A DNA stretch of 64,000 bases from Colias croceus. Lineage: Eukaryota; Arthropoda; Insecta; Lepidoptera; Pieridae. The translations under genes were made by a program, and so were the position numbers. Below the pieces are notes generated by a model. It did not search any database and was not told where the DNA came from. It worked only from the letters and a program-made list of their open reading frames with translations. Shown one piece after another: positions 1 through 12,640 of this stretch; the stretch's first letter is position 1; every line of letters begins with the position of its first letter. The DNA is taken from NCBI RefSeq assembly GCF_905220415.1, contig NC_059550.1:6884501-6948500 (forward strand), in the 5' to 3' direction.

Positions 1-1005
1 ATTCAGCCGATGTTCTTGTTTAGCGTACGAAGTCCAGGTCTCAGCCCCGTATAGGAGAATGCTAAGCACAGTAGATCGATAAACAATCATCTTCGTTTTG
101 GTTGTTAAGTGATTATTCTCCCACACTCTATCACGGAGCTTCCCAAACATCGCTGCAGCTTTGCCGATGCGACTGTCAATCTCGGCATTCATGGAGAGAT
201 TACTCGTAACAGTAGATCCGAGGTAACCAAATTTGTCGACTAATTGTAATGGAGTTCCATCCAAAAGGAATGTTGGTCTATCAGTGGGCCCCTGAACCAA
301 AACAACAGTTTTTTTAGTGTTGATGGACATCGAAAACAAAGTGCAAGCGCGAGAAAATTTATCCAAAATTGATTGCAATTCCATGACGGAATTCGCAACA
401 AAGGCTGCGTCATCTGCAAATAAAAGCTGGTCCACAAAGAGATCTAAACGGTGTCGCTTAGATCTAAGTAGAGAGACGTTAAAAAGTTTACCATCGGTCC
501 TGGTGTGCAGATGAATACCTTGCTGATCGTTTTTAAATGCAGTGTTCAAGAGCAGTGAAAAAAATATACCGAACAATGTTGGTGCCATAACACAACCTTG
601 ACGGACTCCTCTACGCGCCAAAAAGGGTTCCGAAGTTTTTCCATCGTACACGATTACTCCTCTCGTCTCTTCGTGAAATGTCTTTATCATTGAGAGTAAC
701 TTGGGCGGACAGCCAATATGTTCCAAACCAGAATACAACCCCTCCCTGCTAACTGAGTCGAATGCCTTATTTAGGTCTACAAAGGCAATAAACAGGGGTG
801 TTTGTTGTTCTCTGCACTTTTCCTGTAGCTGTCGTAGGGTGAAAATCATATCGATTGTGGATCTTTGAGAGCGAAAGCCACATTGTGCCTCAGGATAGAC
901 GCGATCTGCAAGCTTCAGGAGTCTGTTCACGATGACTCTTCCGAATAGCTTCCCTACGATGCTCAAGAGGGAAATACCGCGGTAAGAGTTACAGTCGCCA
1001 CGGTC
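1..1005 (-). pseudogene. LINE reverse transcriptase, continuation in shifted frame
   Basis: Reading the minus strand in the frame that opens after the shift near 1005 gives an uninterrupted RT down to the window edge. Visible motifs in order: YRGISLLS, the catalytic Asp of FVDLNKAFDS (codon at 777-775), GVRQGCVMAP, the FADD catalytic box near 421-408, and the thumb and C-terminal region with KFGYLGSTV and LYGAETWTS close to position 1. No stop codon was seen over this stretch, so apart from the single frameshift the copy is little decayed. The end of the protein lies outside the window. Confidence 0.85.
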
Positions 1006-2711
1006 ACTTTTCCTTTATATAGAGTTATGATGTTAGCATCGCGCATATCCTGTGGCACTTCACCCTGATCCCAACACTCAAGAAGCAAATTATGTAAGAC
1101 AGGCGCCAAGCATCTCAGCTTAACTATTTCGGGAAGAATGCCGTCACATCCAGGTTTTTTCTTACATTTAAGCTGAGTAATAGCAATATCTAGTTCTTTG
1201 GAGGATGGTGGATCGTCTAATGCGTTAAACACCTCTAGCTTTGGCAAATGATTTAAGACATCCTGATCTATGACGGCAGGTTGCGAATATAGCGCTGTAT
1301 AGTGTTCAACCCATCTTGATAGTTGGCGGTCACTATTCGTAATGAGAGACCCATCTAATTCTTTCAGAGTTCCGGTCTTCTTCGGTAGGGGTCCAAGAGC
1401 CTTTTTTATTGCTGAGAAAACTCCATGAAAATCGCTTACTTCTGCGTAATGTTGGATGCTCCGACAGAGTTCGCACCAAAACTTATTGCTAAAATAGCGA
1501 GAAGAACGCTGCAAATTGGCTTGGGCATTTTTAAGTTTCGCTTGAGTAATTCTGGAAGGTTTCATTCGGTGACATAAAAACGCTTCACGTTTCGCCTCCA
1601 CTAATGGTTTGAGCTCCTCTTCGTAATCGGTAAACCAGTCTTGGATCTTTACTCTGCGACTTCCAAACACCTTCTCCGCACTGTTAGTAAGCAGGTCTTT
1701 CACTGTTGACCATTTCGCATTCAAGGAGGAAGCCAACACAACGCCTTCAGCTTCTTTTATCAATTGAGAATATTCTTCAAGTTTTTTGTCATTTTTAATG
1801 TTCCTACAGTCGATGCTTTGCCTACCCAAAGTATTACGAGAATGAATCTTTTTCTGTATAATTGCGACCCGAGACACGACTAAAGAGTGGTCTGTATCGC
1901 AATCTGCACTATGAAAGGCTCGAGTGTGCAGTATTTCTGCCAGATTCTTCTTCTTGGTCAGAATAAGATCAATTTGGTGCCAATGTCCAGACCTAGGATG
2001 TTTCCAGGATACTTTACGGCAAAATTTACCCTGAAAGTATGTATTTGTCACACATAAGTTGAACCTAGAGCAAAGTTCCAATACACGTTGTCCATTTTCG
2101 TTACAATTCCCTGTTCCGTGAGCACCCAGGCAATGGGGCCACGCATTCGTATCACTGCCGACGCGAGCATTAAAGTCGCCCAAGATAAAGAGACGGTCAC
2201 CTGTACGCGTAGCGCGAATAGTCGTTGAAAGTTCATCGTAAAAAGCGTCTTTTGTTTCTGCTGTGGCGCTGAGGGTTGGGGCATATGCTGAGATGAGTGT
2301 AACATAGCCACTAGAGCTCTTTATACGCAGGACCATTACACGTTCTGACACTCCTATGGGGGATTCTGACAAAGCGAGGAGATCATTGCGAACAGCGAAC
2401 CCAACACCATACAATCGCTGCTCACTTTTATCTTTACCTTTCCAAAAGAACGTGTAGTTTTGTTCACGCAGAGAGCCCCCGTCGGGTAACCTGGTCTCCT
2501 GTAAAGCGCAAATAGATATGTTTAGTCTCACTAGTTCTCTATCGATCAAAGCTGTTTTTCGTAAGGTCTGCGTATCATCCGTTCTGTCGGCAGTTGTCTG
2601 GATGCCAGTAGTCATAGTGCGCACATTCCACGTGCCAATTCTCATACTATATCTGTGATTAGTTTTTACTTTCTGTGTTATTGCAGGTGTAAAATTATAC
2701 GGTACCGGCAA
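963..2711 (-). pseudogene. LINE ORF, endonuclease plus start of reverse transcriptase, frameshifted
   Basis: An open frame of 582 codons. It has no ATG at its 5' end; the first Met codon is at 2645-2643, directly before the RIGTWNVRTM motif, and is the best start. A TGA lies at 2732-2730 in the same frame. Residues from about 23 to 260 form an exonuclease-endonuclease-phosphatase fold, with the metal-binding and catalytic motifs (N in GTWN, E in QETRL, D and N in GDFN, DH in DTDH) all present, so the nicking domain looks intact. The early RT motif KKKPGCDGI follows near residue 525. Just after LYKGK the frame is lost and reaches a stop at 963; similarity continues in another frame, consistent with loss of one base near 1003-1006. 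Confidence 0.88.
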
Positions 2712-3405
2712 ATAATTGCTCCCAACACCTCAGAGAAGCATACCAATACCGGGACGGATCAGTACCTTGGTGGCTGGGGGCTGCCCAGCTTAAAGCGGGC
2801 GGTAACTGATCAATGGGCCTACGATGGACCCTCCCACTGTCGAGGATGACCCCTGGCGTCCGCGCTTACGCCCATGTACGCAAACTTATAACCGGTAGAC
2901 TGCCATCCTCCGTGTTTTTGTCCATAAAGCTAAATAGCTGTTATGAATGGAGTGACCTCTCCATGTAACTGCATTGCCAGGGATAAATTAAGGAAGCGTG
3001 GGGTCTCCCAAGACCCACGTCACCCTCTCGGCGTCACTGACTGAATCCATAGGAACGAGTACTCATTACGTATGGAGTCGGTTAAGCTGCAGGAGTCTGC
3101 CGTTCGTTTGATTGGATCAAACATCCGCCTTACGGAGGCTCCAATTCCGGGTTATATTTCGGAGTTTTCCTTCTCCTATACGAAGCGCAAACCAATGCTA
3201 ACGGAGTCCGTCTCTCCGAAAAGAGGGAATGCAGGAAGGTAGGAATTTGAGAATGCGTAAGGATTGAGAAGACGTGAAGGGATAAGGTTGTAGGACACTA
3301 CTATTATAGGATAAAGGATAAAGTAATAGTAGTGGCTCGGGGTGTCCGGGGTCGCATACCCGTACTTTCTGTCCCAGACAAAAAGCCCCCTGGACTCTGT
3401 TTGTT

Positions 3406-6085
3406 TGTCGAAGTAACGTTTAAATTACCACAGATTTGACACATATATTAACCTATATTATAGGTAATGTTTGATAAAAGCTTTGTATTCGGAAAATTCA
3501 AGCTTAAATTAAAAGCATTAGGTAACTATTTTCTGAGCACATGCATACATAATATTGATGAGCACTGTATTCTATCGGAAGTGAAATAATTTTCTCTTTT
3601 AACAAACTGGTGTCGATGTATTGTTATGAATGCGATAATTGGGCCTAATTCATTTAAACTGTTACTTTAAATTATACGCCTTCGTATTATAACTACCGAT
3701 AATTGTACCGAAACGTAACGTAAAATAATGGGTAGGCATAATTAGGTGCACGATTGTAAACAAACGAACTTTCAAACCGAAGGTGAAGCCATTGTTTGAG
3801 GATAAAGCCAAATAAACAAAGGAAATATTTTTCATATTTTTGTTTACCTACAATACCACACCTAAATAAGAATATTGTACTTACATAATCATTTTTCTGA
3901 GTTCACGATTCAGTTACAAATTCATTGCTTCTGGGCTAATATTAAAAGTGTAAATGTATTGTTCAATCTTTTTCCATGTCTGGGCAAACGGATTGTATGG
4001 AGATAGTGTGACGTTTTTTGTAGAGATAGTTGCAGGGCTGAATGCCTTAGGCTACTTTTTATCGTAACAACAAAACATGAACGGGTGGATACGGAGGTAT
4101 GAAATTCGAATGAGAGACGAATATCGCGTTAACGGAGTTTGAACGTGATAGCACAGGATGAGAAAGCTTGTATTAAGGCCTGAATCGGGTAGAATCCCCT
4201 TTTGATACCGAAAATTAACTCTAGTTATAACCGTTTTTCTTCTTAGATTCTTTATGTACATATCTAAAAAAAATGTATATTATAGTTTCGAATATGATAA
4301 AGGGCATGGTTGTTTTAATTTGTTTATTTTACAATCAGGTTTTTTGGAAAAAAATCATGAACTGAGGTCGATTTTTGTACTTTAAACCAAAACGCTAAGT
4401 CAATATAATGTCAATTATTGTAGTGTTTTTACAGTGTGTTTATGAAATTGAAACACAGGGCATGGTTGTTTTAAATTTTGATTCAATATCCAAATATCTT
4501 TTTAAATAATTTTTATACGTACTTTTACTACGATAGATTCGCGCCGGTCCCCCGATTCCGCCTAGTAAATCGTCACCAAGGTCGCTAGCCCCTATTAACG
4601 CCTTAATACCAACATTTTATCATTTAAATCATAAACTATACCTGTAAATATAAACAGATTTTTATTCAAAAAATACATACCACATGTTCGATGTTCTTAG
4701 TCGACTCATTCAGTCCGTTTAATCAGCTGCTATCGTAAGCTTTGCGTGTGGCTGTTGTCGTGTTCATTGACTCGCCAATTGGCGCCGTCACTAATTGTTC
4801 CAAAGTGACCGTATCGCATGAATGCTCTTAAATATGTTATATGCCTACTGTTGTGACGTCATCAGTTTAAACGTTCATCTTGTAATTGGATGAATGCAAG
4901 GATGAATGATATGTAAGTACTAATGTTTTTAAAACATTTAGTCTTTATAAAGTCTTTAGAAAAATTTCGGGACTTATTTTTATCGCCAATATTTGTAGAA
5001 TTTTCCGTCTTCTTCGCAACAGTAAGGTTTTAATACCTTGATGTTGTATAAGTTACAATTCATCACAAGTAACAGCTTAAAATGCTACAAAGATCATATA
5101 AACAATAAACTCTAGATACAGATTTTATTTGATAAGAAAAGAGGAAAATTTTTCGCTTTTGACTCATCACTGATGTTTGTATTGATACGGATTCACGGGT
5201 TCGCGAAAGCATGAGTCGTTCTTACTTAGAAGTTAGAACTCTTTTCAATTATGGCAGGATCATTTTCTTTGTGAACCCTTATAAAAAACATGTTTGTACC
5301 TATGCCCTTTTCTACTAAGTATTTCTGAGTCACGTTATCCAGAGTAAGGAAAATGGGTTCCTCTTTATTATATTGACGCACTCTTTCCAATTACCTTCGT
5401 AAAATATTCTTTACACGGTAGATATTTTTAGAAGGGGTTTTGTCGTTAATTTATTTATAGGAAGATTTTACAACAAATTCCAAAAAAATACGCTCAGACG
5501 TATATTCTATTATTATTATTCATTGTTCGACTGTAATCGTTCAAAAATATTGAAATTCATTTAAAAGCAAAGAACTCATTTTCGCTTTTAAAGTCTGTTG
5601 TTAAATTTTACATTCATCGTTTTCCAATCAATTCATCAAAATTGCTACACATTGTTTCAGTCAAACGCACATGTTTACTCCCTTATATCAACATGAACAG
5701 CATACAAATAAATCGTAGCAAGGGTCTAAACGATACATGGGGAAATGGTATCTAATTTGTTGGAAAAAGGGATTAAGCTTGCGTGACGGGTTAAATACGG
5801 ATTTTTGCATAGTACAGTGATGATGCGTAGCGAACGACAGGTCAATCAAAAGATAAAGGCCCGAGGTGGAATCGCTTCAGGCATTAATTAAGAGCAATAT
5901 AAGCTTGTGTTTGGAGATAATAGACTATAGTAGACATTGCAATATTGAGTGATCTAAAACATGAATGGAAATTAAACTGATGTAACCGTAATATAAATGT
6001 ATTATAATTACCAATTCATATAGAAGTAGAATAAATTAACGTAAGTCAAATATGTATTATTAAATATTTCGATAGCAAATTCTTT
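3406..6085. other. AT-rich non-coding stretch
   Basis: No supportable gene. It contains an 18-bp direct repeat starting AGGGCATGGTTG at 4301-4318 and 4457-4474, a GC-rich island at about 4540-4605, a perfect 12-bp palindrome CGCCAATTGGCG at 4773-4784, and a full CRE palindrome TGACGTCA at 4854-4861. The short open frame near 4052-4261 has no coding character. Probably intronic or intergenic. Confidence 0.6.
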
Positions 6086-6329
6086 AACCGACTTCAAAAA
6101 AAAGAGGAGGTTATCAATTCGGCCGGTATGTTTTTTTTTTTTATGTATGTACACCGATTACTCCGAGGTTTCTGAACCGATTTACGTGATTCTTTTTTTG
6201 TTCGATGCGGGATGGTGTCGAATTGGTCCCATAAAAATTTTATTCGGATAGGCCCAGTAGTTTTTATTTTATGAGCATTTTTGTCTGTAGGTATTTGTGA
6301 ATTTTGCAAGTGCAAGTTTGAAGTCGGTT
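6086..6329. mobile_element. MITE-like element with 13-bp terminal inverted repeats
   Basis: The segment starts AACCGACTTCAAA (6086-6098) and ends with its exact reverse complement (6317-6329). The interior has the A-run, GAGGAGGTTATCAATTCGG and TTCTGAACCGATTTACG blocks of a short repeat I know as common in lepidopteran DNA. At 244 bp with no coding capacity it is a non-autonomous element. No clear target duplication is visible (flanks ...TTCTTT and GTTTTT...), so the superfamily is not assigned. Confidence 0.75.
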
Positions 6330-9300
6330 GTTTTTAACGCAGTTATTTGTTTATTTTGTTGCTATTAGTATTGGACTGTATTACCCGCGAATGCATTTAA
6401 TTGAGATCAAAAAAGTAGTTATATATCGAATAATATTTACTGTCCCAAATCACCATACATTATCATAATAAATGAATCGTTTCATATTATAGCTCGTAAC
6501 CTACTTGGATAAGGATGACTATGATATGAATAATATTTGAGTTGAACTAATTAACATAGGTATTGTATGCTAATTAAAGGTGCAGTTGGAGCGGGACTTG
6601 CTGTTAATGATTCATATTGGACCTACTTAATAACTCATATTACCATAGCACGTAGAGCCACGCAGTTTTATGTTGGGAAAACTGTTTTTACCAAGCCATT
6701 TATTCAACGTTCTGAAAAATACACATCTATATTGGTGTAGTACCTACGTATACATAGTATACCTACTCATAGGTACATAAGTAATGTTGGTAAAACGATT
6801 GTTGAGTACTTGTATTTTTTATTACGGATAATGTACGACTGTCAATGACGCACATATGAGTACCTAATAATTTTCTGTTATAACCTTGTTATAACGTATA
6901 CAATAATGTTAATAAGGTAAGGGTGGCTATATACCTCCCGCTATCATTCTAGGTGTATAGTTTGTGGTATATATTGAAACCTCAGTAGATCAATGTTATA
7001 ACATGGTATTAGACAGTAGTAAGGGTGGCTATATATTGCCTTCGACCACTCTAAGTGCAAAGTTTGCGCTATATTTACTAAATGCACATACAATAAATCA
7101 CTTTCCATTACGAAATTTACTCACTAAATGAAACATACAAGCAATTGAACCAATATACAACAAGTCCCATATTTAAGAGAGCTTGTCACGAGTCGTTCTT
7201 GTTAAAAATTGATGACTCGCAAATAAATTAAACTGGAAGCCTTTTCCAGTCGATTAGTTAATGTCATCCATCAAACCAATTGATGGAGTGAAGGGAATTC
7301 GTCTTAGCGTCCATCAATTTGTTTTTAATTCATTTTGTTAGTTTCTTTAGACTTGGCCTATTTTCCCATCCATTATCATAGTGATTAAACGAGAAAGCCT
7401 ACTTTCATATATGTTAATTATGCTTCTGGAACACTCGCTAATTAATATAACCTTTGAAAATGTATTTTATTATAGGATTACTTAGCTTTACGATATGCTA
7501 TAACTAACATTAGACTTAAATGGTACATTGTCTAACCAGAAAAATTGAAAAATGAAAAAAAATTACACAAAACCCGAAAGTATAGAAAGAATTGTTATTA
7601 AATTCGATTTCCATTTTCCTCGTTTACGCTTACTATAAACCGATTGTAGTGGTGTGAGTCAATACAGTAAAAAATAGTTCACGAGGTTGCAAGCAAGCCA
7701 TAAGCGAGATTGCATACATATTCTAGTAGTATCCCAGAATAGAAAACAAGTCGAATTCTAGGCTTCTATCGACCTGAGGCATCGTCTAGTCTATTTTAGT
7801 CATTGGATAACAGCATCGTCTTAGGAATGCGTACGAAATTTTCTATGAATTTGAGCTTTTTAGTTAAGATTATATTCATAACATCTAGGTACTCGTGAGT
7901 GTTTTTCTATGAAATTCATATGTATGTAAATCAAATGATATAATTTTGTATGATATATTTGTTCATATAGTAGCCGATACTAAGTAGATTTAGAATACAA
8001 ACCCAGTACGTATCAGAATTTCCATTACGCGCTCATAAAATTAACGAAAGCAAAAAAGCTTCTCCCTTACGCAATCGATGTATTTTGTTCCCAAAGAGGG
8101 CTTTACTTTCATTCAATCTGTTGTTAAAACGCCTAAAGGGCTAATTTGGAGCGGCCATCAAATTACCCCTTGAAGCTTTGTGTATACTTAAGGAAAGATT
8201 TATTAAAGAAACGACTTTTGAATATGTTAGAATTATGTTTCATTATCGTCGAGGAATAGCAGAAAATCAATATCTGTCGCCAACCAGTGCTTATAAAGTT
8301 TAAATTTCGTTATTTATTGTTAAAATACGAAGGACACTATAAATTTCACTTAGAAGTTTACAGAATAATAAAAATAGAAATAGCTCGTACTTACGGTACA
8401 AGGGATGTGAGGGGTTAGCAATAAACGAATGCACTTTACTCGAATCCTAGACCGAAGCGATCAGAACTAGCCACTGTTCACCTAAACGCCCATAACTTAA
8501 AGTTTATTTTATTACAGAATCGCTTCCCCTACAATAGTGCAGCACTTACATCGCTTTATAATAGTCGTACGGTAGGACGTTTATAGTCGTCACAGCGCCT
8601 TAAGCGCTGCAAAGGGTGCCGTTCCATCCAGTATTAGGTTTCGAAGAGCTAGAGGCTAGACAAGCGAAGAATTTTTGTTTTATTTTTTATCTTTCGTGAC
8701 TTAATTGATGGCACACAGACGCAATTAGAGGTCTGTCTGGTTTAGAGATATATTGAAGTGTGCGTTTAATTTATTTCCAATGGCATTAGTTGTCCTTTGT
8801 AGTGTTGCAAATACTTCTCTATAGATATGAACATTGAACGCCTACGAAGTACAATACATGAGAGTCTTCAAGTAGAGGGAGTTTTAATAATTATTTTTAT
8901 AGCGAGTCGAGTGCAATACCTATAGCTTCAGAAAACTAAGCTATACCACAGACTAATAATAATATACTACGTATACAAGCTATACCTACGTATAGTTAGT
9001 TATTAGCTGTAGTAATTTATTTGTAGATATTATCTACATCTAGTATTCGGTAATTTGTTAGTTTTGGTACATATGTTACACTTTTATTTTCTTTTTTTTT
9101 GTTGGTAGAGTTACAACCGCAGTCCGCAATGTATAGTTACCCCTTCATTGCATATCACAATACATTGAAAGAAGTCGTAAAAATATTTACAAGTACACAA
9201 CATATGTGATTAACCCTTTGAAACATAATTTCTCTTGTAACACAAAACCTCCAACTTATAAGCATTCATATAATCCCGATATTGAATACCATTCCAGGGC

Positions 9301-10326
9301 TGTCCCTTCCGGTCAGTATCGCATAACCACATCTGATTGACAGCTTTATTCCCGAGCCATTTGGTCTTTGGACAACCCTAATTGTCTGGTCGCCCCCATA
9401 TTACGGGATATTTAATAAACATAGCTCAGATCTCCGTGCAGTTTAATAATGTTTGGATTAGTCGCGGCGGTGATTGAAATTGCATACCGGCTTCAGTAAT
9501 TTAAGCTTTGTGGACCTAATTAAAATACTGATTTCAATTTACGTAATTTACATGCATTTCAAATGTAATTAAGTCATAACTGAACGACTGTAATTTTGTT
9601 TTACTCAATTTTGTCCGAGTAAAATATGTTATAAGACTATAAGTCGTATAAATTGCTTTGCATAAATATATTAAACCAGCATTTAACTTTGATTTGATTA
9701 AATCTAAGATTTATAATTGTATGTTTTCGTTAACGGGGTCTTAATGATTTTAGCTACTTCATAACTTTTATATGACCTACCTCTAATATCTTTCTTTATA
9801 ATCTGCTATACGGATAAAAATATTAGCGTTAGGAAAATACATTCAGCATTAAGTCTTAGCAACTGCTAAAAAATTGCAAGCATAATCAAAATTATATAGT
9901 TTGTACAAGGTATAAATACTTACACGACAATAATAATTAACTAGAGCTCCTCCCGTCTCCACCTACGCGTACGAGCACTTCAATGGTTGAAATAAAACCC
10001 GACGTACATAGGTACAATAGAAGCATGCGAGTAGAAAGTTGATTCGTTTTGGCGTATTATCCCTGGAGTATACCCAAATACATTTCACGGATTCAATATC
10101 AGCCCCATAACGAAATTGCACTTTGAATGCTGCAGTGATTTTGATTATTAAATCAACGTTCATGTTCGCAAATTGATATTGCCGTTTTTCCCAAGCTCTG
10201 TTTTGGTGTATTATAAGCGTTTCGAACATCTGTTTTGGACGTCTGTGATTTGCTTTGTGCTACGAATATTCTAGACATTGTTGGTAGTCGTAGTCCTAAG
10301 TTTTCAATAAAAACTGCTTTATTTCG
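6330..10326. other. AT-rich non-coding stretch with local duplication
   Basis: No gene seen. A diverged direct duplication of about 57 bp starts GTAAGGGTGGCTATATA at 6917 and again at 7019. A short hairpin CCATCAA/TTGATGG lies near 7268-7286. GC-richer islands at about 8440-8660 and 9290-9480 resemble conserved non-coding blocks in base composition only. Open frames here, such as 9963-10229 on the minus strand, show no recognisable domain. Confidence 0.55.
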
Positions 10327-10370
10327 ACTTTAAGTTTTTGTATCCAGAAGAGGATACAAAAACTTAAAGT
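10327..10370. repeat. Perfect 19-bp hairpin, 6-nt loop
   Basis: Left arm ACTTTAAGTTTTTGTATCC (10327-10345), loop AGAAGA, right arm its exact reverse complement (10352-10370). The arms end abruptly, and the sequence just outside does not pair. It is shorter than a typical pre-microRNA stem. It could be a cruciform, a recent templated inversion, or a transcribed hairpin. Confidence 0.85.
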
Positions 10371-11987
10371 AATCAAGATCGACGGCTTTTAGCAGAATGT
10401 TAGATATACTCATTTATATTTTTTTAACATTGGTATCTTTCCTTCAAATATACAGAAAAGTTAGTTTTAATATTTTATATTTTTAGATCGTATAATAAAT
10501 TACAAACGACCGCGTAAAAATTGGCATAAACTTTGAAACATTATACTTGAATACCTATTCCGGTCATTGACCTCAAATTTTGTTTACAAAACTGCATGTT
10601 TATATCCATCAATGCCAGAATGATAAAGAAATTGAATCAAATACATCTGTGGGAAATGGGAATATCCCGTTACGCCCTACCCTCATTAGACACTATTGAG
10701 AGCATGAGATTAAGTGCGTCTGTGTTATCGTACGTTTCTTAATCGTAAATCAAATTAAATCTGTTGAAACCACAGATCATAATATGTTTAGCTCCTCAGC
10801 TTGCAGGTTTCAATATGGTTCTATAATTACTTTAAATTTTAAGGTGTTTCTAATAGCATTACTAACATTTAGAGTATCTACATAATGTGTCAATAGTAAA
10901 ATAATGTTTGCAAATATGTATTTGAGAACCATCAAATCAAAAATTTTTATCCTTGTTATCTCTATTAGCTATCACAATCGAGACTTTTGTACACGAAATT
11001 ATTGGGCGTCTCATCAAAATAAAGCTACAAACGGAAAATTAGCTTGATAGTATTCACTTGCAAAAATGGGCGATGTATCCTGAACTATTACTACTGTAAC
11101 CATTGTATCTTGCCTATTATAACGGTCGGTGTTAAGATCGCGAATTTACAACTACTCTAAATTATTGAGAATCAACGTTCATTATACATAATCATAAAAT
11201 TTTATGCTCGTGTGTTAATTATGTACTTGGAAGCACCATTTGTTATTACATAGAACCATTGTTCGGAATATCAATTAGCTGGCAACTCATTATCATTAGA
11301 TCTTAAGTGCCTCTTGCATAACTGTAGCTATATGATAATTTGAAGAGATGTTGCAGTCTGCTGCATAATTTATCCGTACATATACCGTGAAAATGATACA
11401 GATATTGTTTGGCTTATCAATTAGGTATAGTGTTCCTTAGTTTTTAAAACTGGTAATAATCCAGAGGTCAAATATATTTTCTCTGTCCAAAATAATATTC
11501 TAACCTAGTATGAACCAAATCTTAGATTGGTGAATATTATATTACTTACATATTTGACTCTTGAGATTTAGAAACAATAGGTATACCTCTATTGTTTATT
11601 TTAATTAATATAGAGTAAAAAGTATAGACTGGATGTTTTCCTTCTTGTCTTTGAACCAGAAATTCCTCACAATTTGTTATTACAATTCAGCATACAAAAT
11701 CAAATATACGCCATACGGAGAGGAGGATTTAATATCCATAATGTTATTCAGAAATCAGAATCAAACGGATTTATTGGATAACCGGTTGTGCCCATTTGTA
11801 TATTTTGGGGAATGTAGATAATCTTCTTACATAATTCAATCAGAATGTGGCTATTTCTTGTGTCATTGGCCTATAGAATTATATTATAACCTAACCTTAT
11901 ATGCCCAAATTCGATGTATCCTATCTGTATTTTATACACGAGTATATTGTTACTGCGGCTTAAATAATTAATGAAAATTTTAATTTT
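10371..11987. other. AT-rich non-coding stretch
   Basis: No gene, RNA or bounded repeat recognised. The short open frame at 11633-11821 has no motif and the base composition of its surroundings. Confidence 0.5.
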
Positions 11988-12141
11988 AAGCTATTGCATA
12001 GCTTCTATCGCGGGCCTTGAGCGCGGGGACCGAATTGAGAAATTCCGTAACGAAAAAACCTCACGCTCCCCACTCCGACGGGCGGAGGTGTGGCTTGAAG
12101 GCATTGCATGCAATAGCTTTCCCGCGGCAGTCCCCGAGTAT
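11988..12141. repeat. GC-rich repeat with 12-bp inverted ends
   Basis: A GC-rich block in AT-rich DNA, with AAGCTATTGCAT at 11988-11999 and its reverse complement at 12108-12119, followed by a short GC-rich tail to about 12141. The internal wording (GCATAGCTTCTATCGCGGG, CCCACTCCGACGGGCGGAGG) is one I associate with a dispersed lepidopteran repeat. The open frame through it (11971-12162) is incidental. No target duplication identified. Confidence 0.55.
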
Positions 12142-12484
12142 AAATTGCAGTTAATTCGCTAAATTAATAAAAGTCCTCGTAATAATAGTTATCACTAGAA
12201 ACCTTTATCCACGTAATGATTTATAAATCGAACACTGTACACCGACTTTTAACGGAAGCCTTTTATTTTTAATCCTGTAGCGTTTGCATAGTTTTTATCG
12301 CAGTTACAATCGAATGGGTATAAATAATGTATACGTAGTTCGACGGGACTGTTGAAAATTTTTGCATGTTAATGAGACAATGTAACACGAGTCCACTTGT
12401 GTTTAATTGTATTCTGATTGCCCTTTCCGTAATGCATGTTGTATGTTTGGAGTGTGTTGTATGAGTGGAGTTATGCTCTTTTAA

Positions 12485-12640
12485 TCTATACGAATATTAT
12501 AAAGCTGAAGAGTTTGTTTGTTTAAACACGCTAATCTCAGGAACTACTGGTCCGATTTGAAAGATTCTTTCGGTGTTAGATAGCCCATTTATTAAGTAAG
12601 GCCTATAGGCTACAGGAGCGGAACAACGCGGGTAAAACTC
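12485..12640 (+). mobile_element. Helitron-like 5' end, 3' end missing
   Basis: Begins A|TCTATACGAATATTATAAAG, the 5' terminus shared with the complete elements at 35706 and 41782, and continues with GAGTTTGTTTG, CGCTAATCTCAGGAACTACTGG and CTTTCGGTGTTAGATAGC. The copy fades after about 12640 without the GC-rich hairpin and CTAG terminus, so it is 3'-truncated or decayed. Confidence 0.7.

Larger units (their letters stand above)
1..3405 (-). mobile_element. RTE-clade LINE (CFDP2-like), 5' part, truncated by window edge
   Basis: A minus-strand non-LTR retrotransposon: its 5' end lies near 3400 and its 3' end lies outside the window. Reading leftwards there is a GC-richer leader (about 3405-2712), an AP-endonuclease-like domain, then a reverse transcriptase that continues in a second frame to position 1. 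Endonuclease motifs (GTWNVRT, QETRL, GDFNARVG, HWHQIDLI, DTDHSLV) and RT motifs (FVDLNKAFDS, GVRQGCVMAP, FADD) are visible, as is the C-terminal LYGAETW motif. This order and the motif wording fit the RTE/BovB group, the source of vertebrate CFDP2. It is much GC-richer than the flanking DNA. The 3' end and any target duplication cannot be seen. Confidence 0.9.
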
